Source: Desulfuromonas versatilis
GTDB taxonomy: Bacteria > Desulfobacterota > Desulfuromonadia > Desulfuromonadales > NIT-T3
Length of the DNA stretch: 64,000 bases
Reading direction: 5' to 3'
NCBI RefSeq assembly: GCF_019704135.1
Contig: NZ_AP024355.1
Location: 1,668,001-1,732,000 of the forward strand
Shown: piece by piece, positions 51,383-59,803 of the stretch
Layout of the letters: each line of letters begins with the position of its first letter
Numbering within the stretch: the stretch's first letter is position 1
Position numbers and translations under genes: made by a program
The notes under the pieces: model-generated
The model's input: only the letters and a program-made list of their open reading frames with translations
Databases searched by the model: none
What the model was told of the DNA's origin: nothing

Positions 51383-53104
51383 TCATGCGGGCAACATCAC
51401 CCGGATGGCAGTCCCCCGGCCCGGCTCGGAGCGGATATCCAGCGTTCCCCCCAGGGCCCCCACCCGCTCCCGGATTCCCAGCAGGCCGATTCCCTTGAAG
51501 CCGTTTTCCGCGTCCCGCGTCTGTTGCGGGTCGAACCCCAGCCCGTCGTCCCTCAGGGTAAGCGCCACCTGGTCCTGCCCGTACTCCAATTCGATCCAGG
51601 CGTGCTCGGCCCGGGAATGCTTGGCGGTGTTGTTCAGAGCCTCCTGGCTGATCCGGTAAAGGGCGAGCTCCATGTCCCGCCCCAGGCGTCTGGCCTCCCC
51701 GGCAACCGTCAGTTCGACACGCAGGTCGGGGACCTGGACCGAGAATTTTTCGATGTGCCATTGCAGGGTGGATACCAGGCCCAGGTTGTCGAGAATGTTC
51801 GGGCGCAGCTGGGCCGAAACGTCCCTGACGTGATCCCCCAGCAGGGCGATCAGGCCGATGAGGCGCTGATACTGGCCTTCGGCTTCCTTCCCCATGTTCC
51901 GGGTCATATTTCTCAAGGTTTCCATGCCGAGTTGGAGCGTGGTGAGGATCTGGCCGAATTCATCGTGCAGGTCGCGGGCCAGCCGAGCCCGCTCTTCCTC
52001 GGCCAGGTTGATCAGTTGGTGATTGAGGAAACGGATCTCCTCCTCGGCCCGCTTGCGGTCGGTGATGTCGGTGTGCGTTCCGATCATGCGCAGGGCCTTT
52101 CCCTGCTGGTCCCGGCGGACGACCTGGCCGCGGGTCAGAATCCAGATCCAGCCGCCCGCCTCCGTCTTCATCCTCACCTCGGCTTCGTAGGTCGCCGCGC
52201 GCCCCTCCACGTGTTCGGTCAGGGCTTCCAGGACCCGGTCGCGGTCATCCGGGTGCAGGAGTTTCTCCCAGGTGTAGTATTCCGGCGCAACCTCCTCGGG
52301 CCGGTAGCCGAGCATTTCGACCCAGCGGGGGCTGAAATAGACCTCTCCGGTGGTCAGGTTGAAATCCCACAGGCCGTCCCGGGTCGCCTCCAGGGCAAAA
52401 TTCAGCCGCTCTTCGTTTTCCACCAGCTTGCGCTCGATCCGTTTGCGCTCGGTGACATCTTCGGTGACCTCGATGAAACCGGTCGGCCGCCCATCGGGCC
52501 CGAAGACCGGAAAGGCGTGGATATGCGCGTACCAGCGGGTGCCGTCGGCCCGGACCCGCTCCCCCTCGACCTCGACGGGTCGGTTCTCGGCCATGGCCGT
52601 CACGCCCGGGCAGCGGGCACAGATGTGGTCCTTGCCGGCGAACTCCCGGAAACACTGGCGACCGATGAACGCTTCCGCCGGTTTCTGATAATAGCGGGAC
52701 TGGGCCCGGTTGGTCATGAGTATTTTATGGTCGGCGCCGATGAGGCTGATGCCGAAATCGATGTCCTCGACCAGGCTGCGATAGCGCTCTTCGCTCTGGC
52801 GCAGCGCGAAGTGCATCCGTTTGCCCTCTTCCCAGGCCCTCACCAGGGGGCGGTACATGAGAAAGTAGACGGGGGACAGAACCACCAGCAGGAAGGTTGC
52901 GTCGATAACCGACCTGGTCAGGGGGGGGAGCGGAGGCAGGTGGTGCAGAATGACCATGTCGCAGAGTTCGGCCAGGAAAATCCAGACTACCAGCAGAATC
53001 AGCAGACTTTTGGGAGAAATCCTGGATTGGTTCTGCAACTTCAAGTCGGTTTCCTGCTGAGAAATATTGAATTGGGCGGAAGATTCCCGCGGCTTGGTCT
53101 GCAT
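51383..53104 (-). CDS. PAS-domain sensor kinase of the NarX/DegS type (HisKA_3)
   Basis: The 573-residue membrane kinase has two close membrane helices (about 33-53 and 63-83) and two PAS domains (about 105-225 and 230-350). The first PAS carries a cluster CFREFAGKDHICARCPG with a CxxC that could bind a metal or sense redox. A HisKA_3 dimerisation domain follows, with H380 in ARLARDLHDEFGQIL, and a HATPase domain (RISQEALNNTAKHS, FKGIGLLGIRERV). This type normally pairs with a LuxR/NarL-family regulator, none of which is adjacent. The start is ATG 53104, because GGAGGGG lies 5 bases before it; an earlier in-frame start at 53197 lacks such a site. Confidence 0.93.
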   Translation of the reverse strand: MQTKPRESSAQFNISQQETDLKLQNQSRISPKSLLILLVVWIFLAELCDMVILHHLPPLPPLTRSVIDATFLLVVLSPVYFLMYRPLVRAWEEGKRMHFALRQSEERYRSLVEDIDFGISLIGADHKILMTNRAQSRYYQKPAEAFIGRQCFREFAGKDHICARCPGVTAMAENRPVEVEGERVRADGTRWYAHIHAFPVFGPDGRPTGFIEVTEDVTERKRIERKLVENEERLNFALEATRDGLWDFNLTTGEVYFSPRWVEMLGYRPEEVAPEYYTWEKLLHPDDRDRVLEALTEHVEGRAATYEAEVRMKTEAGGWIWILTRGQVVRRDQQGKALRMIGTHTDITDRKRAEEEIRFLNHQLINLAEEERARLARDLHDEFGQILTTLQLGMETLRNMTRNMGKEAEGQYQRLIGLIALLGDHVRDVSAQLRPNILDNLGLVSTLQWHIEKFSVQVPDLRVELTVAGEARRLGRDMELALYRISQEALNNTAKHSRAEHAWIELEYGQDQVALTLRDDGLGFDPQQTRDAENGFKGIGLLGIRERVGALGGTLDIRSEPGRGTAIRVMLPA

Positions 53105-53694
53105 GCATCCCCTCCGCTGCCTTGGCAAATTCACCTTGATACTATAATTGTGTAATAGGTTTAATGATTTGCAAGCTTCACCCGGGCGGTTTGTCATTCG
53201 TTTACCTCAACCTGCCGAATTGTTATCGGTTTCTCCAGGGGAACTTTCCCCAGGTATTGAGGGGAGGGAAAATAGGGGACAAAGAAATGGCCTATGACTT
53301 GGACCGGCTAGATAATTAGAACTTTAATTGCAATTCGGAAATCCCCTTTCCTGGTCGGGGTCAGAGTCCTTTGGCTTGAAAAAATTCTAACCAGTTCGGA
53401 CGAGGGAACAACGACATCGGCAACCCGTTTTGGGGGCGCCGGCAATCCCCATCCGCTTGGCGTGATGGCTTACTTCCCTGGTAAATTTAATCTTTTATAC
53501 AATACGGGAGTATAAAGGGGATTCAGACTGGGTAACGAGGTAAATGCTGAAAGATAAGAGCGGCGCTGTTCCTAAAAAGGTCCGGGTGGACGCAAGGCGG
53601 ACCCCGCAACCCTACTCATCCGGAACCGGCAATGCCTTTACCTCCGCCTGGAGACGATTTCGTGGGGGAAGGGCTGGGTGGAAGATGGGGCGGT
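53105..53694. other. 590-base intergenic region without recognised gene
   Basis: No coding frame is supported. The kinase-proximal part is AT-rich and holds a candidate minus-strand -10 (TATAGT, near 53143) without a good -35. Further on lies a GGTCCG/CGGACC hairpin (53579-53584, 53598-53603) containing GGACGCAAGG. That recalls c-di-GMP riboswitches but lacks their other conserved parts. Confidence 0.45.
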
Positions 53695-54819
53695 TTACTT
53701 TTGGCTGGTGTTGATCTTACTGAGCATTTCCCGGGCTTTTTCATGCCCTTGGGACGCGGCGAGCTTGAACCAGATCGAGGCCTGCAATTCATTGTTTTCA
53801 ACCCCCTCACCATTGAGGTACATGCCGCCAAGGTTGAACTGGGCATTGGCATCGCCCTGTTCGGCGGCCAGTCGATACCATTTAATTGCTTCGCTAAAGT
53901 CTTTCTTCACCCCTTCGCCGTTGGCGAACATGACCCCGAGGTTGAATTGGGCCGCAATGTGCCCCTGGACGGCAGCCTGGTGCCACCAACTGAATGCCTC
54001 GGCATAATCAGTGGAGAATCCCTCTCCGTCGGCATACATCGCGCCGAGCAAAAACTGGGCATCCGAATCGCCCCTTTGGGCCACCTCTCGCTGGGCCTCC
54101 AAAACTTTTTTCGGCTCTACCCTGGCGATAAGTTCCTTCATCCGTTGCCTGGCCCCCTTGTGTCCTTTGTGGGCGGCCATATTCATCCAGACATACGCCA
54201 GAGCCGGGTCCAGCGATACGCCTTCCCCGGAGGCATACATGCCTCCGAGATTGAACTGGGCATTGGAGTCGCCCTGTTCAGCCGCGCGCTGGTACCAGCG
54301 CGCAGCCTCTTTAAGGTCCTTCACGACTCCGGAGCCGGTGGCGTACATGACGCCAAGGTTGTACTGAGCCGGGGCAAAGTCCTGGTCTGCGGCCATTTTC
54401 GCCCATTTGGCGGCTTCGGCCGGGTTTTTCTCGACCCCGTACCCCGTGGCATAGATGCTGGCCAAGAACATCTGGGACTGAACATGCCCCTGGTCGGCTG
54501 CGCGCTGCCACCATTGGCGGGCCTCTCCCAGGTCGCGGGTGACACCAGCGCCTTTTTCATAAATGAATCCCATTCCGTACTGAGCCTGGGGGTGTCCTTG
54601 TCCGGCTGCCTTGAGCCACCACTGCCGAGCCCTGGCCAGGTCTTGCGGTACGCCGTCACCGTTGGCGTAACGAAGCCCAAGCTGGTACTGGGATTCGGCG
54701 TCGCCCTGGTCTGCCTGCTGCTCGATCTGCCGGAGATGGGCTTCGCTCGCAAGGGCGCTGGCGGAGGCCTGAAGGCAGACGGCCGCCATGGTGAGTATGA
54801 CCAGCCAGATGCGTTTCAT
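53695..54819 (-). CDS. Exported Sel1-repeat protein
   Basis: The 374-residue protein has a signal peptide (MKRIWLVILTMAAVCLQ, cleavage near ALA-S). About eight Sel1-like repeats follow, each of about 36 residues with the pattern A-Q-x-x-L-G-x-M-Y-x-x-G-x-G-V, next unit A-x-x-W-x-x-x-A-A-x-Q-G. Sel1 repeats are helical scaffolds for protein contacts in the periplasm or envelope. The repeats are regular except for one irregular unit (KELIARVEPKKVLEAQREVA). ATG 54819 is chosen for the signal peptide; the GTG 27 bases upstream would place residues before it. It lies downstream of the copper cluster and may be associated with it. Confidence 0.92.
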   Translation of the reverse strand: MKRIWLVILTMAAVCLQASASALASEAHLRQIEQQADQGDAESQYQLGLRYANGDGVPQDLARARQWWLKAAGQGHPQAQYGMGFIYEKGAGVTRDLGEARQWWQRAADQGHVQSQMFLASIYATGYGVEKNPAEAAKWAKMAADQDFAPAQYNLGVMYATGSGVVKDLKEAARWYQRAAEQGDSNAQFNLGGMYASGEGVSLDPALAYVWMNMAAHKGHKGARQRMKELIARVEPKKVLEAQREVAQRGDSDAQFLLGAMYADGEGFSTDYAEAFSWWHQAAVQGHIAAQFNLGVMFANGEGVKKDFSEAIKWYRLAAEQGDANAQFNLGGMYLNGEGVENNELQASIWFKLAASQGHEKAREMLSKINTSQK

Positions 54820-54850
54820 GGTGCCAAGACCTTTCTTGAAAATCACTTTC

Positions 54851-54901
54851 GAGGCCGCGACGGATTCGACCGATCTGTCCGATCAGGGGCGGCCTCTTTT
54901 T
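54851..54901. repeat. GATC-rich foldback element (second copy)
   Basis: GAGGCCGC (54851-54858) and GCGGCCTC (54889-54896) flank a spacer with GATC/GAC words like the element at 40821-40886. TTTTT follows on the plus strand. It lies between two minus-strand genes. Confidence 0.55.
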
Positions 54902-54917
54902 GTTGGGGTTGCCACCG

Positions 54918-56531
54918 TCACTTCAAATCAACCCAGACCGCCTCGACCGGTGCCTCTGGCTGTTTTCCCGCCTCGGACTCCTGCCCCACAATCCACGCTC
55001 CCCGGGCGCCTGTGCGGCGGTTGGGCGAGAAGGTAAGCGCCGGGGTCAGACCGGTTTCGAACTGGTAGAACTTCTCCAGCACCGCGACCAGCTTTCGCCG
55101 GTCGAGATCGCGACCGGCCAGCCGCAGCGCCTCGACCAGGGTCTTGGCCGCCGCGTAGGCCGAGATGGTCGCCTGCAGGTGGTTAGGCTCCAGTTGGTTC
55201 TCCCGCATCAGCCGGGAAAGTTCGCTAATTCCCCACTCCTGCCGATCCTTGGCGAGGGTCGGATAGGCCAGAAACAGCCGCCCGGCGAATCCCTCGGGAG
55301 CATCTGCGACCGCCCGACCGGCGAATATCCCCGAGGCAAGGACGGTAGGGTGCCACTTTTCAGCGTCGGCAGCCTGGAGAAACGTCAATGCTTGTTCTTC
55401 CATTCCCAGAAAAACCACCAGGTTGATTCCGGCTTTTTTCAATCCGGCAATCGCTGTCCGCATGTCGAAGGGGCCGGCGGGAAGGGGGAGGGTGGTCACG
55501 ACCTCCCAGCTATGGGCCTGGCAGGCTTCTTCGGCCGCTTCTAGGGCCCCGGGCAGGGCGGTGGTATCCGCCGGGTGCAGAACGGCGACTTTCCGTTTCT
55601 CCAACTTCAGGTCGTTGGCGGCGTAAACGGTCAGGGCCCGGAGCTGGTCGCCCAAGCCAGGGTACAGGGCGAAGCAGTATCGGTTCTGGGTGTAGGTGTT
55701 ACGGAGAAACAGGGTGAAGGGCCCGATCAGCGGAAGGGTTTTTTCGGCGGCGATCGACTGCAGAACGTGATCGGCGCCGGGGGTGAAGGTGGCGACCAGG
55801 GCGAAGGGCTCCTTTCGCTCGAACCCGGCGCGGATTTGTGCGGCCTGTTCCTCGGCGTCGGTCAGCGACTGAGCTGCGAGCGCCAGGCGGCGTCCGTAGA
55901 TGCCCCCCCGCTCGTTGACCTGTTTGAAGTAGGCTTCGAGAATTCCGCGCATCGCCTCGCCCAGGGGAGCCAGTCGCCCCTGGCCGGGCAGCAGGGTGCC
56001 GATCTCGATGGCCTCGTCGCTCAGCCCGGGTTCGTACAGCTCACCCACCAACTTCATGTAGGCGATCAGATCGTCCAGGTCCTGTTCCGTTATGTCGTAG
56101 ACCGGCATTGAGGGATCACCGTGCGCCCCACCGGGAAAAGTGCCGTTGACCATGTAATCTTTTAAGCTCGCCACGTCGAAGGCCGGATGCTCCACCCCGT
56201 CAGGGTGCACGTGGCCGTAGCTCTTGACCAGATATTTCCAGGTGATGTTGCTCGGCAGCACGCCGCTTTCCGGGCGACCGAGCCCGTCGTAGCCGTGGCA
56301 GCTGCCGCAGGTGGCAAACTCGCCTGCAATCTCCACCAACTCTTCGCCGAAATAGGCCAGGATCGGTTGGCCCGAGGGGCTCTTACCCGAGAAATAGATC
56401 TCTTTGCCCCGCGCTTCGGCCGCCGTAAGCTCGCGGGCCTGGAGGGGGGAGGCGCAGCACAGGATCAGAGTCGCCAGCAATAGGGCGAGGACGGCTCCGG
56501 CGGATTTCGGGTGGTGGAGAGGATAGCTCAT
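54918..56531 (-). CDS. Cytochrome c fused to a type-1 periplasmic binding protein
   Basis: The 537-residue exported protein has an N-terminal signal segment (hydrophobic 12-30), then a mono-haem cytochrome c domain with CGSCH (C75, C78, H79) and a candidate axial Met142 (DPSMPVYD). About 360 residues resembling the LivJ-type substrate-binding domain follow: IEIGTLLPGQGRLAPLGEAMRGILEAYFKQVNERGGIYGRRLAL, here summarised by its start and end. Neither a permease nor ATPase for such a receptor is nearby. It ends the copper-protein operon and overlaps the SCO-like gene by 4 bases. The fusion suggests electron transfer controlled by, or coupled to, a bound small molecule. That role is inference. Confidence 0.9.
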   Translation of the reverse strand: MSYPLHHPKSAGAVLALLLATLILCCASPLQARELTAAEARGKEIYFSGKSPSGQPILAYFGEELVEIAGEFATCGSCHGYDGLGRPESGVLPSNITWKYLVKSYGHVHPDGVEHPAFDVASLKDYMVNGTFPGGAHGDPSMPVYDITEQDLDDLIAYMKLVGELYEPGLSDEAIEIGTLLPGQGRLAPLGEAMRGILEAYFKQVNERGGIYGRRLALAAQSLTDAEEQAAQIRAGFERKEPFALVATFTPGADHVLQSIAAEKTLPLIGPFTLFLRNTYTQNRYCFALYPGLGDQLRALTVYAANDLKLEKRKVAVLHPADTTALPGALEAAEEACQAHSWEVVTTLPLPAGPFDMRTAIAGLKKAGINLVVFLGMEEQALTFLQAADAEKWHPTVLASGIFAGRAVADAPEGFAGRLFLAYPTLAKDRQEWGISELSRLMRENQLEPNHLQATISAYAAAKTLVEALRLAGRDLDRRKLVAVLEKFYQFETGLTPALTFSPNRRTGARGAWIVGQESEAGKQPEAPVEAVWVDLK

Positions 56532-57139
56532 CGGGAGTCTCCCCTGTCATTGAGCAGTTCGCGCAGGCGGTTGTATAGTTCATCGACCTGGGCCTGAGGA
56601 GAGACTTTCATCCACAGTCCCGTTTTTAGGTTGCCGAGCAGGTAGATCCCCAGGTGCTGCTCGGGATTTCGGTGGTACTGCCCCAGCCGCATGTTTACTT
56701 CATCGACGTTTTCCGGGGAGCCGGTGAGAAACAGCCATCCCGGGCGGGGCAGAAACACCCGGGCGTAGTCGTGAACCTTGGCGGGGGTGTCGTTTTGCGG
56801 ATCGACGCTCACCGAGACGATCAGCACTTCTTGGCCCAACAGCGCGCCGAGTTTTTTCTGCAGGCGCGATAGCACCAGGTTTTGCCGCGGAGATACGGTG
56901 TCGCAGTTGATGTAGTAGCCGCTGATCAGCACTACCCGATCCTTGAGCAGGTCGCTGTAGAAATGGACCTTTTCGCCGTCTTGGGTGACCAGCTCCAGGT
57001 CGGTGAAGTACCCCAGCGCCTGTTCTCCTGGTTCGCTCCCGGGCAGGGCAGCAAAGACGTTCCCGGAAAAGGCAGCGGAGACGGTCAACAGGGTGGTGAT
57101 GAACAGCTTTTGCAGGGCTGTGTGTGCGGCGAACCTCAT
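56528..57139 (-). CDS. SCO1/SenC-like protein with altered metal site
   Basis: The 203-residue protein has a signal peptide (cleavage near FAA-L, residue 31) and a thioredoxin-like SCO fold. At the usual CxxxC copper site it reads C79-D-T-V-S83, so the second Cys is Ser, while the later His (H162, in EQHLG) is kept. True SCO proteins carry copper or reduce thiols for cytochrome oxidase and other copper enzymes, so loss of one Cys should weaken copper binding or redox activity. It overlaps both neighbours by 4 bases and is therefore part of one operon. It probably works with the intact SCO protein upstream. Confidence 0.9.
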   Translation of the reverse strand: MRFAAHTALQKLFITTLLTVSAAFSGNVFAALPGSEPGEQALGYFTDLELVTQDGEKVHFYSDLLKDRVVLISGYYINCDTVSPRQNLVLSRLQKKLGALLGQEVLIVSVSVDPQNDTPAKVHDYARVFLPRPGWLFLTGSPENVDEVNMRLGQYHRNPEQHLGIYLLGNLKTGLWMKVSPQAQVDELYNRLRELLNDRGDSR

Positions 57140-57738
57140 GATTCACCACGGTCCTTGAGATATTCATCCAGGGCGCGCTTGATGACCTTGGGCGAGGGGA
57201 ACCCGTTCAGCCGGCTCCACAGTCCCCGGCGGCCATCGACGATGAACACCGCCGGCGGGTGGTTGAAGATGTCGGGCGAAAACATCTCCATGCCTCTGAG
57301 GACGCTGATGACCTTGTCCTTGTCTCCGGTTAGAAATGTCCAGCCGGGTTTGGCTCCCAGCTTTTCGGAATGCTCCTTAAGCCTCTCGGGAATATCAGTG
57401 GTCGGATCAATGCTGATGGTGATCAGCTGGATGGTCTGGCCCAACTGTTCGCCGATCTTGCCCTGGATGTCCTTGAAGATGGCGTCCAGGACCGGGCAGA
57501 TGGTGGTGCAGGTGGTGTAGGTGAAGGTTACCGCGGTAAGTTTGTCTCCTATGATCTCGCTGATGAAACGGCCGCTGACGCCGTCCTGGTTGATCAGTTC
57601 GAGGTCCGGGACATCTATCTGTATGGTATTGGCCCCCGCATGAGCTGGGGGCGGAATCTGCAGGCTGCAAAGAGCGACCATCAACAGCATGGCCAGAAGC
57701 ATGGTCAGCCGGATGCTGAATTTACCGAAACGTGGCAT
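57136..57738 (-). CDS. SCO1/SenC-like copper chaperone
   Basis: The 200-residue protein has an N-terminal membrane or signal segment (residues 8-34). The intact SCO site follows: C77-T-T-I-C81 in FTYTTCTTICPV, plus H160 in FNHPPAVFIVDG. SCO proteins deliver copper or keep Cys ligands reduced during assembly of copper centres, classically CuA of cytochrome oxidase. Here the obvious client is the multicopper oxidase encoded upstream in the same operon. ATG 57738 follows AAAGG; the TTG six bases earlier is a poorer choice. Confidence 0.95.
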   Translation of the reverse strand: MPRFGKFSIRLTMLLAMLLMVALCSLQIPPPAHAGANTIQIDVPDLELINQDGVSGRFISEIIGDKLTAVTFTYTTCTTICPVLDAIFKDIQGKIGEQLGQTIQLITISIDPTTDIPERLKEHSEKLGAKPGWTFLTGDKDKVISVLRGMEMFSPDIFNHPPAVFIVDGRRGLWSRLNGFPSPKVIKRALDEYLKDRGES

Positions 57739-57749
57739 GGGCAAGGCCT

Positions 57750-59720
57750 TTATTTTTCCGGGGTTTGGTTATTCGTGGCAGTCAGGAAAATATACGGCAA
57801 CTGCCGGTAGTCGAAATTCAGGGACGGCACGGCGAAATAAACGCTGTAGACTCCGGGGCGGTCCGCACGAATGTTCGCCTCATAGGTGCCGTCCTCCAGC
57901 GGCTTGGCCTGCAGACGGCTCTGCCAGTTGCCGGGCGGGCGTGTCACCAGCAGCGACACATCAGGGATCCCCGTCAGAGGGAGATCTCCGCTGCGCCGTT
58001 TCAAGGCAAAGCGAAGGTTGAAATCCCTGCCCACGGGGAAGTTCAGCTGATTGGACAGGACCTCGAGCCGGGGAGGCTCGTCGACTTTGGGGCGGCTCAG
58101 GTTGGGGTTGGGTTCGGCGGTAAATGCGAAGCAATTGTAAACCCAGGGGGAGTCGATGAGAAATGCCACATCGTACTTGCCCTCCTTGGGGATTCTGAGC
58201 TTGGCCGAATAGACGCCCCTTTGCTTTTCCTGCATGCTGCGGTCCACGACCCGAACCGCGCGCGGCACCCTGCCGTAGGTTGGAAAGGAGCCCATGGCCG
58301 CGTTCATACCTTCCATGTAGTAATATACCAGGCGATCCGCGGGGTTGACGGCAAGAACCGTGTAATATTCCCCGGTGGGAACGATGGCGTCAGCCACCGA
58401 AGTCAAAGGGTACTGGCCAGGGGGCAGGGTACCGATGGGGATCGTCTGCAGCCCCGGCAAAGTTTCTCGGGTGAGTTGCTTGAGGGGAATCAAGGTCAGT
58501 TCCGCGGTGCCCAGAGAGCGAACGTAGGCAAAGCTCTCGGTGAAGACCACCTGGTGAGGCTTATTGCCGATTTCCAGAGAATGGGCGACGCTCTGGCTGG
58601 AGGCATCGAGGATGTAGACCTTGTTGGTCAGTGAGTTGGCGATAAAGCCCCAGCGGTCTCCCGGTGCGAACCGAAGGGCGATCAGGCCGGGGTCGAGGGG
58701 CAGGGTTTCCCTGATCTCTTGAGTGCTGCCGTCGACGATGGTGAGGCTTCCGTCTGCCTCGGCGGCGACGTAGGCCGATCGGCTCAATTCGGAAAAGTAC
58801 AGCGCCACCGGGCGCTCGCCCACCTTGAGGTCTTTGGTTTTTTTCAAAGCCTGGGTGTCGATCACCGACAGGGTGCTCTCTTCGCTGTTGGTCACGTAGG
58901 CAAACAGGCTGTCGTTGGAAAAAGCGATTTCGTGATGGCCGGCGCCGGTGGGAATAAAACCCGCCACCGAAAAATCGTTGGCATTGATGACGGTCACCCC
59001 GGATTTTTCCCTGTCCGCCCCGTTGTTTCCTACCCAGATGTATCTTCCGTCAGGCTGCAGGGCGATGCGCACCGTATTGCTGCCGGCCTGCAGCGTTGCC
59101 ACGACCTTGAAGGTCTCCAAGTCGATCTTGGCCACCTGGCCGATCTCGGGCATGGTCACGAAAAGATATTTCTGATTCTCGCTGGTGGTCCAGTCCTCGC
59201 CCCGGCCCTTGAGCGTTATCAGTGCGTAAAGTTGGGTTATTCCGTTAACTCCCAGGATCGGGTCGACCACCGAGATGCTTTTGTCGTCGTTCAGCACCAG
59301 CATGTAGAACTTGTTGAGATCGATATCGGCCTGAAAACCCAGCATTCCCTGCAGGTAGAGACCGATCTGGTCTTTGCAACTCAGCTTTTCCTCGTCTTTT
59401 TGCCGTTCCTTAACCAGGTTGACCCATACGGCCGGTTCGAGAGGGCTGATCGGGGCGCCGGATTTGGCGTCGGTAATACGGAATTTGATTTCGGCGATTT
59501 CGGCTTCGCGGACCGTTCGCGATTCTCTCCGGGCCTCTTCGTCGGGCTCGATGGAGAACTCTACCCGAACGCCTTTGTGGATGAATTCATCGCTGCTGGT
59601 TTCTCCCTGGGGGTTTGTTTCACGGTTTTCCGGAGAAGCTGGCGGTTCAGCCTGCATCGTTGACGGAGCCAAGGCGCTGAATGCGGTCGCAAGGATCACG
59701 CTGATAAGAATCCTGAACAT
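57750..59720 (-). CDS. Exported YncE-like beta-propeller protein
   Basis: The 656-residue protein has a signal peptide (MFRILISVILATAFSAL, cleavage near MQA-E). A propeller of YVTN/NHL-like blades follows (repeats such as KYLFVTMPEIGQVAKIDLETFKVV, GRYIWVGNNGADRE and SLFAYVTNSEESTLSVIDT). A C-terminal Ig-like or FixG-like beta domain (about 590-650) closes it. Such propellers are often exported partners of copper oxidases or methanol-type dehydrogenases. It sits between the multicopper oxidase and the SCO genes and ends 12 bases before the SCO start. ATG 59720 is chosen for the signal peptide, and GAGGT lies upstream. Confidence 0.9.
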   Translation of the reverse strand: MFRILISVILATAFSALAPSTMQAEPPASPENRETNPQGETSSDEFIHKGVRVEFSIEPDEEARRESRTVREAEIAEIKFRITDAKSGAPISPLEPAVWVNLVKERQKDEEKLSCKDQIGLYLQGMLGFQADIDLNKFYMLVLNDDKSISVVDPILGVNGITQLYALITLKGRGEDWTTSENQKYLFVTMPEIGQVAKIDLETFKVVATLQAGSNTVRIALQPDGRYIWVGNNGADREKSGVTVINANDFSVAGFIPTGAGHHEIAFSNDSLFAYVTNSEESTLSVIDTQALKKTKDLKVGERPVALYFSELSRSAYVAAEADGSLTIVDGSTQEIRETLPLDPGLIALRFAPGDRWGFIANSLTNKVYILDASSQSVAHSLEIGNKPHQVVFTESFAYVRSLGTAELTLIPLKQLTRETLPGLQTIPIGTLPPGQYPLTSVADAIVPTGEYYTVLAVNPADRLVYYYMEGMNAAMGSFPTYGRVPRAVRVVDRSMQEKQRGVYSAKLRIPKEGKYDVAFLIDSPWVYNCFAFTAEPNPNLSRPKVDEPPRLEVLSNQLNFPVGRDFNLRFALKRRSGDLPLTGIPDVSLLVTRPPGNWQSRLQAKPLEDGTYEANIRADRPGVYSVYFAVPSLNFDYRQLPYIFLTATNNQTPEK

Positions 59721-59759
59721 GCCGTACCTCGTGAATTGCCTGATTTCCGGGTGGAAGAG

Positions 59760-59790
59760 GCGTGTGCGGCCCCGGAGAGGCCGCACACGC
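59760..59790 (-). other. Intercistronic hairpin after the multicopper oxidase gene
   Basis: A perfect 12-bp stem (59760-59771 with 59779-59790) has a 7-nt loop and no T-run on the transcribed strand. It probably stabilises the oxidase mRNA or reduces downstream expression. Confidence 0.6.
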
Positions 59791-59803
59791 GAGGGCCCGG
59801 GTC

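Noticed and set aside
53540-53620. c-di-GMP (GEMM) riboswitch suggested by GGACGCAAGG
   Set aside because: The conserved GCAAAC-hairpin segment before GACGCAA and the following GCCGGG-type segment are not found. The plus-strand orientation also serves no gene.
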